A stretch of 64,000 bases of DNA, taken from a virus. Every line of letters starts with the position of its first letter. Position 1 is the first letter of the stretch. The DNA is taken from positions 1 through 64,000 of the IMG/VR virus record IMGVR_UViG_3300025141_014484. One strand, 5' to 3'. The notes under the pieces are model-generated. The model saw nothing but the letters and a program-made list of their open reading frames with translations, did no database searches and was not told the origin of the DNA. This document shows positions 8,413 through 17,197 of this stretch, piece by piece. Position numbers and translations under genes: made by a program.

Positions 8413-8413
8413 A

Positions 8414-9208
8414 GTGGACTTATGTACTGTAATAAGCGAGAGGTTTATCCCCCAGGCTCTTAATTTAATAAAGAGCTATAAGATACACTCATATGATGCA
8501 AAGGTGTATGTATATTATTTTAATACAGATGTTGAAAAACTAAAAATTTTTAATTACTTATTTGGTGACCAAGTGGTGCTCAAACCAGTTGAAGAAGTTT
8601 GTCCTCATGCATACAACCCCCGCGCGTTCTTCTATAAAACATACGCACTTTATGACGCGCTAGTAAATCAATCCGACGCTGTTGTTTATTCAGATTCAGC
8701 ATCTTGCTTTATTGGAGATGCCACCAATATTGGGGCTGACCTGATAGATGACTCACTGTTTATGGTATATACAAACCCCCAGCTCATTAACAAGAAATGG
8801 ACCACCACTGCGTGTTTGGAAGCACTCAACGCCCCCGGCGCAGAGTTTATGCCCCAGTATTGGGCCGGCTTTCAGGCATACAATCGCACAACAGAAAATT
8901 TATCTTTTGTAACGGAAATGTATGAAAACATGAAAAATCCAAAAGTTGCTTTACCTCCAGTGGGCATATCTTATCCGGATGGGCAAGACACAGCCTGTAT
9001 AGAACACCGATGCGATCAGTCAGTTTTGTCGATCCTGATCCACAAGCACAACAGACACCAATCGTACGATACTGTGAAAAATGCGAAATATGGTGATTGG
9101 CAAACTATTGTGAGCTTTGATGGATCTTATGTTATTCCAACAGAACAAATGGTATTATCTCCGCGCGAGTCTAAAACTGGCCAGTTTAGGTTTTTAAAAA
9201 ATGCTTGA
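8414..9208 (+). CDS. Putative glycosyltransferase-like protein, GTG start
   Basis: A 264-residue soluble protein. The order of elements resembles a GT-A nucleotide-sugar transferase: a first strand (LCTVISERFIPQALNLIKSY), an acidic loop after a strand (VVYSDSAS) where a DxD would sit, and a late HRCDQSVLSILI block seen in hypothetical proteins of polysaccharide loci. The DxD itself is not clear (DSA). The frame opens with GTG at 8414, two bases after the stop of the epimerase gene. The end overlaps the next gene by 8 bases. I infer a sugar-transfer role mainly from context. Confidence 0.6.
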   Translation: MDLCTVISERFIPQALNLIKSYKIHSYDAKVYVYYFNTDVEKLKIFNYLFGDQVVLKPVEEVCPHAYNPRAFFYKTYALYDALVNQSDAVVYSDSASCFIGDATNIGADLIDDSLFMVYTNPQLINKKWTTTACLEALNAPGAEFMPQYWAGFQAYNRTTENLSFVTEMYENMKNPKVALPPVGISYPDGQDTACIEHRCDQSVLSILIHKHNRHQSYDTVKNAKYGDWQTIVSFDGSYVIPTEQMVLSPRESKTGQFRFLKNA

Positions 9209-10052
9209 TATCTTGATATTAGGGGGAAATCGATTTTCTGGGAAGTTGGTCACAGAAAAATTATATAATCAAGGGCACAATATAACAGTTTTAAACAGGA
9301 CAGGTACAGCCCCTGTGCCATGTAAAATTATACAAGGTGATAGAAATGACGAGAGCTGGCTAAAATCTGCGCTTCAAGATAAATTTTTTGATTGCATTGT
9401 TGATATGTGTCTATATCGTTTGGAACAAGCGAAAAAATCTATACCAATATTTGAAAGCAGCACAAATAGATATGTTTTTATTAGTAGCATCGCCGCGTAT
9501 CAACAAAGTGAAGTGTTTCCCATTAACGAGAACCACCCGTCCGGTCCTTGGCCTATACACGGGGACTATGGAATAGAAAAATTAAAAATAGAGCGTTATT
9601 TGCCATCATTTAAAGGCCTTTCCTATGTCATCTTGCGTCCAACATATGTTATAGGAAAAAATAACCACCATAACAGGGAAGGCTATTATTTTGATAAAAT
9701 ATTAAATAATGAACCAATTGACATTGAGGGCGATGGAAAAGCAATATTATCATTTGTGTTTGTAGAAGATGTTGCTAATATCATTGTTATTCTTGCGACA
9801 TCAAGCAAGCTGCCTAAGGAGGTATATAACATCTGCAATGATGAGTTTATCACCATAAAAGGGTTCATTGAACTACTATCTGGTGTAATAGGAAAATCCG
9901 TCCCCCTTAATACTGTTGATGAAGTGGTGTCGTTTAAGAATGAGCACTGTTTTTTTTCGAACGAGAAAGTAAAAAAGTATTTGAATTATAAATTTAAATC
10001 ATTAAAACAAGGAATATCAGAATTATATGAGCACGCATATAAAATACCCTAG
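9201..10052 (+). CDS. NAD-dependent epimerase/dehydratase family protein
   Basis: A 283-residue extended short-chain dehydrogenase-like protein. The N-terminal strand and loop ILILGGNRFSGK is an atypical NAD-binding turn (GGNRFSG). ISSIAAY supplies the catalytic serine region and YGIEK the YxxxK pair. SFVFVEDVANII and YNICNDE are the usual C-terminal landmarks. It is closest in pattern to the atypical SDR group that includes CSP41-like proteins. It presumably reduces or epimerises a nucleotide sugar. It overlaps both neighbours (8 and 26 bases), which indicates an operon. From here to about 14.1 kb the DNA is visibly AT-richer than before. Confidence 0.78.
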   Translation: MLDILILGGNRFSGKLVTEKLYNQGHNITVLNRTGTAPVPCKIIQGDRNDESWLKSALQDKFFDCIVDMCLYRLEQAKKSIPIFESSTNRYVFISSIAAYQQSEVFPINENHPSGPWPIHGDYGIEKLKIERYLPSFKGLSYVILRPTYVIGKNNHHNREGYYFDKILNNEPIDIEGDGKAILSFVFVEDVANIIVILATSSKLPKEVYNICNDEFITIKGFIELLSGVIGKSVPLNTVDEVVSFKNEHCFFSNEKVKKYLNYKFKSLKQGISELYEHAYKIP

Positions 10053-11142
10053 AGCAAAACCTTATTTTTCAGATAAGTCGAAACAAAAAGCAGTTTTTTA
10101 TTTTAAGGAAATATTAGATACTGGTAATCTAATTCAAGGAAAATATGTCAAAGAATTAGAGGACAAGTTTGCGAATTTTATTGGTACGAAATATGCTATA
10201 GCCACCAATTCTTGTACATCTGCATTGGAGATAGTGATTAAGGCATCAGGAATAAAAGATAAAAAAATTCTTGTTCCATCACAAACATTTGTCGCGACGG
10301 GAAATGCAGTAATAACGTCTGGAAACACCCCGGTATTTGTCGATATGCATGAAGATACCTTGTGCATGTCTTTCGAATCAATTAAAAAGAATATGACCTC
10401 AGATGTCGCTGCTATTATATTAGTTCATATAGGCGGCCTGATAACTCCAGAATATTATGAAATTAAATCATATTGTGATGAGAATAACATATACTTATTT
10501 GAAGATTCAGCGCATGCGATAGGCTCGAGCATCGATGGAAGAAGGTCTGGCACCCTCGGAACCGCGTCATGTTTTTCTTTTTATCCCACAAAGATAATGA
10601 CTACCGGTGAGGGAGGAATGATAACAACTGATTCTGAAGAATTGTCCGATCTATGTCGAATTTACAGAAATCATGGTGGCGATGGAAGAAATTTCTATTA
10701 TAACGCGTCGAACCACAGAATGACAGAGATAAGCGCCGCCATAGGACTAACACAGATTAGTGAAGTTGGTATGTTCATAGAAGACAGGAACAGAATCGCC
10801 TCGTCATATATCAGCCATTTGTCTGGTGTTGAGAACATTAGACTATTACCCATTTATGAACACATATTTAATTGCTATTGGAATTTTTATTTTATTTTAG
10901 ATGACAGTATCGACCGAGAAGATTTTAGAATAAAATTGTTGAAACATGGCATACAAACAGGAGATGCATACTCTCCTCCTTGTCATCTACAAAAGGTATT
11001 CAATTCATACATAAGTTCGAATCAAGATTTTTCGGTCACAGAGAGAATTTTAAAAAACCATGTGTCCTTACCAATGTATACTGAACTGCAAGAGGACGAT
11101 GTTAAATATATTGTTACTAGGGTAAAGGAGGCCTTAAAATAA
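10027..11142 (+). CDS. DegT/DnrJ/EryC1/StrS aminotransferase
   Basis: A 371-residue, full-length PLP-dependent sugar aminotransferase. Asp160 in FEDSAHAIG should contact the pyridine nitrogen, and Lys189 in SFYPTKIMTTGEGG should form the Schiff base. ATNSCTSALE is the phosphate-binding segment. Members convert a 4-keto or 3-keto nucleotide sugar to an amino sugar, with glutamate as donor. The dehydratases at 7408 and 9201 are plausible suppliers of the keto substrate. The ATG at 10027 lies inside the end of the epimerase gene. Its TAA overlaps the ATG of the WbqC gene. Confidence 0.9.
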   Translation: MSTHIKYPRAKPYFSDKSKQKAVFYFKEILDTGNLIQGKYVKELEDKFANFIGTKYAIATNSCTSALEIVIKASGIKDKKILVPSQTFVATGNAVITSGNTPVFVDMHEDTLCMSFESIKKNMTSDVAAIILVHIGGLITPEYYEIKSYCDENNIYLFEDSAHAIGSSIDGRRSGTLGTASCFSFYPTKIMTTGEGGMITTDSEELSDLCRIYRNHGGDGRNFYYNASNHRMTEISAAIGLTQISEVGMFIEDRNRIASSYISHLSGVENIRLLPIYEHIFNCYWNFYFILDDSIDREDFRIKLLKHGIQTGDAYSPPCHLQKVFNSYISSNQDFSVTERILKNHVSLPMYTELQEDDVKYIVTRVKEALK

Positions 11143-11738
11143 TGAAAATAGCAATCCACCAGCCAGAACATTTTCCTTATATGGGATTTTTTCAAAAAAT
11201 GCAATCAGTTGACGTGTTTGTGGTATTGGATGATGTCCAATATACGAAGGGCGGCTGGCAAAACCGTAATAAATTTTTGAATAAGAACGATGTAGACGAA
11301 TTCTTTACAGTGCAGGTCGAGAAAGGCGCCAATAAAAAATTAATAAAAGATGTTGGTTTGGTGGACGGCCCCTGGAGAAAAAAAATAATAAAAAAAATAC
11401 AACAGAATTTTGGCTTTGATTTATCTTACATATACAATAAAGATAGTTTATTAGAAATGAATATGCTTTCTATTGAGTGGGGTAGGGACAAGCTTGGTAT
11501 TAACACTGAGATGATTATGAGCAGCGATTTAGGCATTAAATCCACAAAAACCGAAAGAATATTAGATATCTGTAAAGAACTAAATGCAGATGAATATGTT
11601 TGCGGACAAGGATGTCTAGATCAGAGATATGGCGCCTATCTGGACACCGCGATGTTTAGTGATATTGAGTTGACAGTCCACAAGCCATCGCTAAAAAATT
11701 ATTATTCCGTCATTTATAATGTATCGGAGACTAAGTGA
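11142..11738 (+). CDS. WbqC family protein
   Basis: A 198-residue protein with the WbqC-family N terminus: IAIHQPEHFPYMGFFQKM, then DVFVVLDDVQYTKGGWQNRN. Family members sit in O-antigen and capsule loci, often next to DegT aminotransferases, and are thought to help make modified sugars; the exact reaction is not settled. Here it lies between the aminotransferase and a PIG-L deacetylase, the same kind of neighbourhood. It ends in a 4-base GTGA overlap with the next gene. Family assignment is firm; function is inferred from family context. Confidence 0.88.
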   Translation: MKIAIHQPEHFPYMGFFQKMQSVDVFVVLDDVQYTKGGWQNRNKFLNKNDVDEFFTVQVEKGANKKLIKDVGLVDGPWRKKIIKKIQQNFGFDLSYIYNKDSLLEMNMLSIEWGRDKLGINTEMIMSSDLGIKSTKTERILDICKELNADEYVCGQGCLDQRYGAYLDTAMFSDIELTVHKPSLKNYYSVIYNVSETK

Positions 11739-12397
11739 AATTTTTAGGTTATGATAATGTACTGTGCTTATCTCCACATCCGGATGATATTGAATATAGT
11801 ATGATGGGCACCATTATGAAATATAGTGACACATCTTTTACGGTTTTGTGTCTAACTGGTGGAGGAACGAAGTTTTTAAAAGCAAAGTGTCTTAATTCTG
11901 GATATACAATAGATCGCCAAGCAGAAGTTAGAAATTCTTGGAAAGAGAATAATATAGATAATGTAAAAATACTTTTTTCTGATTGTGAATATCTGGAAGA
12001 AAAAGATAGAGACCCGGGTTGGATTAATTATTTAGAAAATGAATATACTAAAAGATATGATTATGATTGTATTTTAATGCCAACAAGAGATGATTCTATG
12101 TTCGAACACAGATTCGTTAATGGATTGGCCCCCGCGTTGACTAGACACCACCCTATATCAATCGTGGAATATCGTACCCCAAGCACATTAAATTCTTGGA
12201 GTGCAAATATGTTTGTGGATATTAGTGCCCTTTACGACAAAAAAACAAAAGCATTGAAATGTTTCGAGTCACAACAAGAAAAATCTTATTTTTCAAAATT
12301 AGCATTAGAAATGTTTCATACAAATTTTCAATGTGGAAAAAAAGGTATGATAAAAACAGAACAATTTAAAATTATAGAACTTTTTGTAAAGGAGTAG
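11735..12397 (+). CDS. PIG-L/LmbE-like deacetylase, GTG start
   Basis: A 220-residue zinc-dependent deacetylase of the PIG-L (LmbE) family. The signature SPHPDDIE places His15 and Asp18 as zinc ligands and Asp17 as general base. MPTRDDSMFEHR near the middle should hold the third histidine. These enzymes remove an N-acetyl group from GlcNAc-type sugars or carrier-linked sugars. In this island it could free an amine for formyl or other acylation, or prepare an amino sugar; this is inference. The start is the GTG that overlaps the WbqC stop by four bases. Confidence 0.87.
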   Translation: MKFLGYDNVLCLSPHPDDIEYSMMGTIMKYSDTSFTVLCLTGGGTKFLKAKCLNSGYTIDRQAEVRNSWKENNIDNVKILFSDCEYLEEKDRDPGWINYLENEYTKRYDYDCILMPTRDDSMFEHRFVNGLAPALTRHHPISIVEYRTPSTLNSWSANMFVDISALYDKKTKALKCFESQQEKSYFSKLALEMFHTNFQCGKKGMIKTEQFKIIELFVKE

Positions 12398-12405
12398 TAA
12401 AAAAT

Positions 12406-13278
12406 ATGAAAAAATACACAGTAATGTCGGCAGACTCAAATCCAGAATATTTGTTTTTTGTCCCATTGGCGTGCGCCTTTTGGAAAGATCTTGGTTATAA
12501 TCCATACGTGATCCTTGTAGACAATGATGATATTAATCACAATATTTTAGACCTAGTTTTGGAGACGTCTAAAAACGTAGGAGCACACGTAAATCATTTT
12601 AAACACATCAGCGGCTATAGAACTTCTACTGTTGCGCAAATTTCAAGATTATTTGCCGCCGCGGATCCTTTATTCAAAGATGATGATTATATTATAACAG
12701 ATGATATTGATAAGTTTGTTATATCTTATCCATGGTTTAATCAACAAAATTTTTCTAAAGATATTCATATCTTTGATATAGACGAAACAAATTATACGCG
12801 CCTCAAAATTGGGTATATAGGTATGCAGGCCCGGATCTGGAAAGAGGTTATGAATGTTTCGGATTCAAGTCTCGGAGAAAATGTTGAGAAATGTTTGGAA
12901 GAACATCTTTCAAAAGATTCTTATAAGAACGGACAAAGACTCTCTCAATTTGAAAAAGAAAGAGATGACGCGTGGAATCTAGATGAGTATTTATTAACAA
13001 AATCTGTCTTCAATAGTCAATATTATCCGGATAAATGTCAGATGATTGAAAGAGGTGGTAACCATTTGGGACTTAGAAATGGCAGAATTGACAGGACTTT
13101 CTGGAAAGAAACCATGTCTATGTACCTTAGAGCACAACTAATAGATGTTCATTTGCATCGAGATCCATATCAGGACTGGATGTGGAAAGACATAAAATTG
13201 ATTATGTCGACAGTATTTTCTCCAAAGGAAATAGAAACCTTTCAGGAATATAAAGATAAATTTGTGGAGTTATTATAA
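12406..13278 (+). CDS. Hypothetical protein, possible GT-A glycosyltransferase
   Basis: A 290-residue soluble protein I cannot place in a named family. It starts with a strand (YTVMSADSNPEY), and around residues 93-103 DYIITDDIDKF gives Asp99-Asp100-Ile-Asp102, like the DxD metal site of a GT-A transferase. A conserved-looking QMIERGGNHLGLRNGRIDR lies near the C terminus. The context, between a deacetylase and an exostosin-like gene, supports a sugar-transfer role, but this is inferred. AAGGAG lies shortly before the ATG, a good ribosome-binding site. Confidence 0.6.
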   Translation: MKKYTVMSADSNPEYLFFVPLACAFWKDLGYNPYVILVDNDDINHNILDLVLETSKNVGAHVNHFKHISGYRTSTVAQISRLFAAADPLFKDDDYIITDDIDKFVISYPWFNQQNFSKDIHIFDIDETNYTRLKIGYIGMQARIWKEVMNVSDSSLGENVEKCLEEHLSKDSYKNGQRLSQFEKERDDAWNLDEYLLTKSVFNSQYYPDKCQMIERGGNHLGLRNGRIDRTFWKETMSMYLRAQLIDVHLHRDPYQDWMWKDIKLIMSTVFSPKEIETFQEYKDKFVELL

Positions 13279-13279
13279 G

Positions 13280-14125
13280 ATGGAAAATTTTTTAGAGCAT
13301 AATATCGATATTCATGAATATATCACTGGTAATCGGTTTATAGATATATGCGAAACATTACAAATTACTTTTTGTAAAACTGATTATTTGAGCGACTATA
13401 CGAATACGGAACAAAGTATATTTGTAACACATAATAGCGATTACCACATAGAAAGAAATAGATATTCAATTAAACCAAGGAAAATAAAAAAATGGTTTGC
13501 ACTGAATAAGGACTATGATGACAATAATATAATCTCTATACCTATAGGAGTAGAGAGCATGAACTTTAGGATTAACCCCACAAGTCATATGGGGAAGTAT
13601 TCTTCTAGAGGAAACGGCAAGGACTCTTTTGGGAAGGCAATTTATTTAGACAAATTAGCAAAACAAAAAATAAAGCACGATAAACTGATATACTTGAATA
13701 TGAATCCCGACACATTCAGGCTGGAGAGACAGCATGTTTTAGACTTATTCGGTGAGGACCCACGCGTTACAAATAGAAAAAACCTCATATGGAAGGAATA
13801 TTACGAAGATCTGGCGTCACATAAATTTGTTATTTCGCCTCGCGGAAATGGCGTTGATTGTCATCGAACATGGGAAGCACTTTATTTGAGAACCATCCCA
13901 ATAGTTAGAAGAAGTGTGTGTATGAATGAATTTGAAGACCTTCCGATTTTATATATTGACAAATGGGAAGAATTATGTTATACTAATTTACAAGAGAAGT
14001 ATGAAGAGATGGTCTCTAAGAAATACGATCTAGGTAAAATGAAAATAAGTTACTGGGAAAAGAGGATCGCAGATGCAGCAGGCAGAGTTAATGAGTGCCA
14101 ACCTCTTCCTGGCGCGAGGCTATAA
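13280..14125 (+). CDS. Exostosin-like glycosyltransferase
   Basis: A 281-residue protein. I take the ATG at 13280, one base after the upstream stop, rather than the upstream TTG at 13262 inside the previous gene. The C-terminal half has the exostosin/GT47-like pattern: KFVISPRGNGVDCHRTWEAL, then RTIPIVRR and LPILYIDKWEEL. In that fold the Arg-Gly and His-Arg-x-Trp-Glu residues line the nucleotide-sugar site. The N-terminal half is not recognisable. The donor is unknown. It is transcribed in line with the gene before it and the methyltransferase after it. Confidence 0.72.
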   Translation: MENFLEHNIDIHEYITGNRFIDICETLQITFCKTDYLSDYTNTEQSIFVTHNSDYHIERNRYSIKPRKIKKWFALNKDYDDNNIISIPIGVESMNFRINPTSHMGKYSSRGNGKDSFGKAIYLDKLAKQKIKHDKLIYLNMNPDTFRLERQHVLDLFGEDPRVTNRKNLIWKEYYEDLASHKFVISPRGNGVDCHRTWEALYLRTIPIVRRSVCMNEFEDLPILYIDKWEELCYTNLQEKYEEMVSKKYDLGKMKISYWEKRIADAAGRVNECQPLPGARL

Positions 14126-14842
14126 ATGAAAGAGATTAAATATCTTGAAACGGATGATGTGTTTAAAATTTTTCACGAACACGTTCTTCCTAATTTAATA
14201 GATGAATGGAAATATTGTCCTCTCCCGATGGAGAGAAACGTTAAAAATTGGAAGTGGGAAGGGAAAGACTTGCCAAGAGTAATTTCACTTCTAGAATTCG
14301 ATGAGTTTATTCAAAACAATAATTTATCTTTCAAAAAAGCCTTATGTATAAATGGTCGCGACGACCCGGAGTATGAATATGTGTCATGTTCTGATGGTCT
14401 TATAGTTAATTTCGAGGATGATTGTATAAACCACGATGTTCAACGACTTGATATCGAAGAAAAGGGTTTTGATTTTTGTATGTTGAATCAAACCCTAGAA
14501 CACCTCTATGATCCACTGAGCGCTCTTTGCCACATTTGTGACCACATGTGCCCGGGCGGAATCTTATATTTTAATGTTCCGGTAATTAATTTACCACATG
14601 GAATTCCTTTTCACTTTTATAGCGGATTCACCCCCACGGGTATTGGCACACTTTTGGAGAGAGCCGGATTCGAGATACTAACAATAGGACAATGGGGCAA
14701 TAAAGAATATATAAAGATTTTATTCGAAGAATATGATTGGCCTGATTATAGAAAATTGATTAATCCCGGATTCAGTGATCGTGACCACCCTGTTATAGCT
14801 TGGGCATTTGCAAGAAAGCCCTGTACAAAAGGAGAAAAATGA
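14126..14842 (+). CDS. Methyltransferase-like protein with degenerate motif I
   Basis: A 238-residue protein with the second half of a class I methyltransferase: DFCMLNQTLEHLYDPLSAL (motif with acidic/aromatic loop), MCPGGILYFNVPVIN, and HFHFYSGFTPTG-like landmarks that end in a late strand. The expected glycine-rich SAM loop (GxGxG) is missing; the matching place reads CINGRDDPEYEY. It may bind SAM in a modified way or be inactive. Similar proteins occur in O-antigen clusters. It starts directly after the exostosin-like gene stop and its end overlaps the next start (ATGA). Confidence 0.65.
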   Translation: MKEIKYLETDDVFKIFHEHVLPNLIDEWKYCPLPMERNVKNWKWEGKDLPRVISLLEFDEFIQNNNLSFKKALCINGRDDPEYEYVSCSDGLIVNFEDDCINHDVQRLDIEEKGFDFCMLNQTLEHLYDPLSALCHICDHMCPGGILYFNVPVINLPHGIPFHFYSGFTPTGIGTLLERAGFEILTIGQWGNKEYIKILFEEYDWPDYRKLINPGFSDRDHPVIAWAFARKPCTKGEK

Positions 14843-15585
14843 GTAATTTATATGTGATATCGACCGGCAGAAATCCGAATCATTTCCTGTATCGTTGTGT
14901 TTATTCACTCCAGACTCAATTGGCCCACCCAACAGAGCATATTGTTATCGATGACGTCAGCGATGATGGTACTCCGGACCTTATAGCCAAATTGCCGGAG
15001 TATGAGAATGTGAGTATAATACAAAACAAAGAAAGAAAATATAGATTAAAAAATATATATGAACATGCAATTGATAAAGATCCTGAAGATATTATCTGCC
15101 TAGTAGATACAGATGATTATTTATCTGATGTTTATGTTTTAGATCTTATCAAAAAGGGCTATGAAGAAAACCCACATGTAGAATATATTTACAGCCAATA
15201 TGTTCTTTCTACCGGTGAGATCGGCTGCAGTAGAAGTATTCCAGATCCTACATGGGATCCCTACACGGGGCCCTGGATAACAAGTCATTTGTGTACTTTT
15301 AAGGCTAAAGCCATTCAGGGGATTTCGATTGAGAATTTTCTTGATTGGAACGGAGAATGGTTTAAAATTGCTACAGATCATGCTTTAATATTGCCGGTTA
15401 TACATCGTCTCAAGCAAAAAACAGGAGACTATTCAACAATAGGGTTTATTAATCGTCCCACTTATGTGCATACTTTTCATGGAAACCCTTCCAAGCCAAG
15501 GAGTGGCACTCCGGAGGCGGATGCGCGAGCAGCCTTGGCTGTTAAGTGTTCCACATATATTAAACAAAGAGGATACATAGAATAA
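14839..15585 (+). CDS. GT2-family glycosyltransferase
   Basis: A 248-residue GT-A transferase. I chose the ATG at 14839, which has AAAGGAG a few bases upstream and overlaps the previous stop as ATGA, over a start at 14800 inside the preceding gene. The fold shows LYVISTGRN, then the strand and DDVSDDGT loop that binds the nucleotide base. The metal-binding DTD is at residues 90-92 within LVDTDDYLSD. It is an inverting transferase of unknown donor. The next gene starts one base after its stop. Confidence 0.88.
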   Translation: MSNLYVISTGRNPNHFLYRCVYSLQTQLAHPTEHIVIDDVSDDGTPDLIAKLPEYENVSIIQNKERKYRLKNIYEHAIDKDPEDIICLVDTDDYLSDVYVLDLIKKGYEENPHVEYIYSQYVLSTGEIGCSRSIPDPTWDPYTGPWITSHLCTFKAKAIQGISIENFLDWNGEWFKIATDHALILPVIHRLKQKTGDYSTIGFINRPTYVHTFHGNPSKPRSGTPEADARAALAVKCSTYIKQRGYIE

Positions 15586-15586
15586 A

Positions 15587-16009
15587 ATGAAAAAAATATA
15601 TTCATTAGTAGATGAAGAAAGGTTGCTTCATATAATTTTAAGAGGTAAAGAAGTTACAACGGAGAGACTAAATGTTGTTGATGACGAACAGTTTTTACAA
15701 CTAGCAGCAATGAGGTTGCCTAAAGGAAAAACCTTTAAGCCCCATAAACACGTTATTTACCCAAAATTAACAAATATTGCTCAAGAATCTTGGGCTGTGA
15801 TGAGAGGTAGCGTAAAAGCTATTTTATATGATATCGATGATGAGATTATAGCAGAAGAAGTGTTGAATGCTGGTGATTGCAGTATTACGCTCTATGGTGG
15901 CCATACTTATGAAATTTTAGAAGATGATACCTTGGTATATGAATATAAGACGGGCCCCTATTTGGGCGTTGAAAGAGATAAAGAGTTTATAGAGAAATGT
16001 TTTAGATGA
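15587..16009 (+). CDS. Cupin-fold protein of glycan loci
   Basis: A 140-residue small protein with cupin features: KPHKH with two histidines near residues 45-50, a QESWAVMRGSVKAI strand pair, and GDCSITLYGGHTYEIL as the second cupin half. Related single-cupin proteins, including WbuC-like ones, are common in polysaccharide loci, where they may isomerise or stabilise nucleotide sugars. Which reaction this one performs cannot be told from sequence. Its stop overlaps the ATG of the following methyltransferase. Confidence 0.7.
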   Translation: MKKIYSLVDEERLLHIILRGKEVTTERLNVVDDEQFLQLAAMRLPKGKTFKPHKHVIYPKLTNIAQESWAVMRGSVKAILYDIDDEIIAEEVLNAGDCSITLYGGHTYEILEDDTLVYEYKTGPYLGVERDKEFIEKCFR

Positions 16010-16551
16010 TTAAAATAAATATGGGTTGCGGATGGCGTAACTTTGGCACTGATTGGGTCCATATTGATGGGGGCGACTATAAGCACTTGGATGCACACGA
16101 TATTACAAAGCTTTCATATGATAATGATTCGGTGGATTTGATTTATGCATCTCATGTGTTAGAGTATTTTGATTGTGAAGAAGCTTTAGAGGCATTGGCA
16201 GAATGGAACCGGGTATTAAAGCCTGGGAGCACCCTGAGGCTAGCGGTACCGGACTTCGCGTCAATGGCGCGCCTCTACACAACAGAGAACCATTCCTTAA
16301 GTTCGTTTCTAGGTCCGCTCTACGGAAAGATGAAGATGTCCGATACGATGATTTATCACAAAACAGCATATGATATGATAACCTTAAAATCACTTTTGGA
16401 ACGTACAGGATTCAAAAACATAGCGCGCTATGACTGGAGAGATACCGAACATAGCCACATCGATGATCACTCTCAGGCGTATCTTCCTCATATGGATAAA
16501 GAGACGGGGACTTTGATAAGCTTAAACGTAGAATGTAAGAAAAATCTTTAG
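16006..16551 (+). CDS. SAM-dependent methyltransferase
   Basis: A 181-residue class I methyltransferase. Motif I is INMGCGWRNFG (Gly7-Cys-Gly9), followed by DWVHIDGG with the acidic residue that binds the SAM ribose. DLIYASHVLEYFDCEEA and EWNRVLKPGSTLRLAVPDF match motifs II-III of the methyltransferase-11 type. RAVLKPG-like sequence and VPDF are typical of sugar-locus methyltransferases. It probably O-methylates a sugar or glycan end. It shares a 4-base ATGA overlap with the cupin gene. Confidence 0.88.
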   Translation: MIKINMGCGWRNFGTDWVHIDGGDYKHLDAHDITKLSYDNDSVDLIYASHVLEYFDCEEALEALAEWNRVLKPGSTLRLAVPDFASMARLYTTENHSLSSFLGPLYGKMKMSDTMIYHKTAYDMITLKSLLERTGFKNIARYDWRDTEHSHIDDHSQAYLPHMDKETGTLISLNVECKKNL

Positions 16552-16581
16552 AGCATTCAGTAAAAAGGAGGCAGCACTATA

Positions 16582-17187
16582 ATGAGAGAAGTAGATAGAT
16601 TTTTTGCAGATGGTGGAGATGATGCCCTATTGTTTAATTATGATTTGGACTCTGATAGCATAGTGTTTGATATAGGTGGCCATGAAGGGGCCCTTACTGC
16701 CGGTATGTACAAAAAGTTTGGTTGTAATGTATGTGTCTATGAGCCCATAGCAGAATTTTATAGAAACCTTAGTCTAAGATTTTTAGGAGTAGAAAAAATT
16801 AAAGTTTTTAATTATGGGGTGGGATGTAAAGATGAGCAAATTCGATTTAATATGTGGGGAGAATCAACTTCTGCATTCGATCGCTCCGATAAACACCAGG
16901 GTCCAATAGAAATAGCAGAAGTAAAATCTTTTGCTACTGTTTTTAGGGAATCGAATTTAAATATGATTGACGTTTGTTCTATAAACATAGAGGGAGGAGA
17001 ATATGGGCTGCTGTCTCATATCATAGATGAAAATTTATCTCCGCAAATAAGAAACTTTCAAATTCAATTCCACGATTTTATTCCAAACGCACCGAAGAAA
17101 AGAAAAGAAATTCAGAATATGCTCAGCGCCACTCACAAGATGACGTTTAGTTATGATTTTGTGTGGGAAAATTGGACACTAAAGTAA
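16582..17187 (+). CDS. FkbM family methyltransferase
   Basis: A 201-residue methyltransferase. VFDIGGHEGALT (Asp30 onwards) is the FkbM form of motif I, followed by VYEPIAEFYRNL where Glu binds SAM ribose. The middle has the family NYGVGCKDEQIRF block, and DVCSINIEGGEYGLL is the late motif with the acidic pair. FkbM enzymes O-methylate sugars or polyketides. A strong AAAGGAGG lies about 10 bases before the ATG, in one of the few true gaps of the island (16552-16581), so this start may set the pace for a new translational block. Confidence 0.88.
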   Translation: MREVDRFFADGGDDALLFNYDLDSDSIVFDIGGHEGALTAGMYKKFGCNVCVYEPIAEFYRNLSLRFLGVEKIKVFNYGVGCKDEQIRFNMWGESTSAFDRSDKHQGPIEIAEVKSFATVFRESNLNMIDVCSINIEGGEYGLLSHIIDENLSPQIRNFQIQFHDFIPNAPKKRKEIQNMLSATHKMTFSYDFVWENWTLK

Positions 17188-17197
17188 AAAGAGCCAC

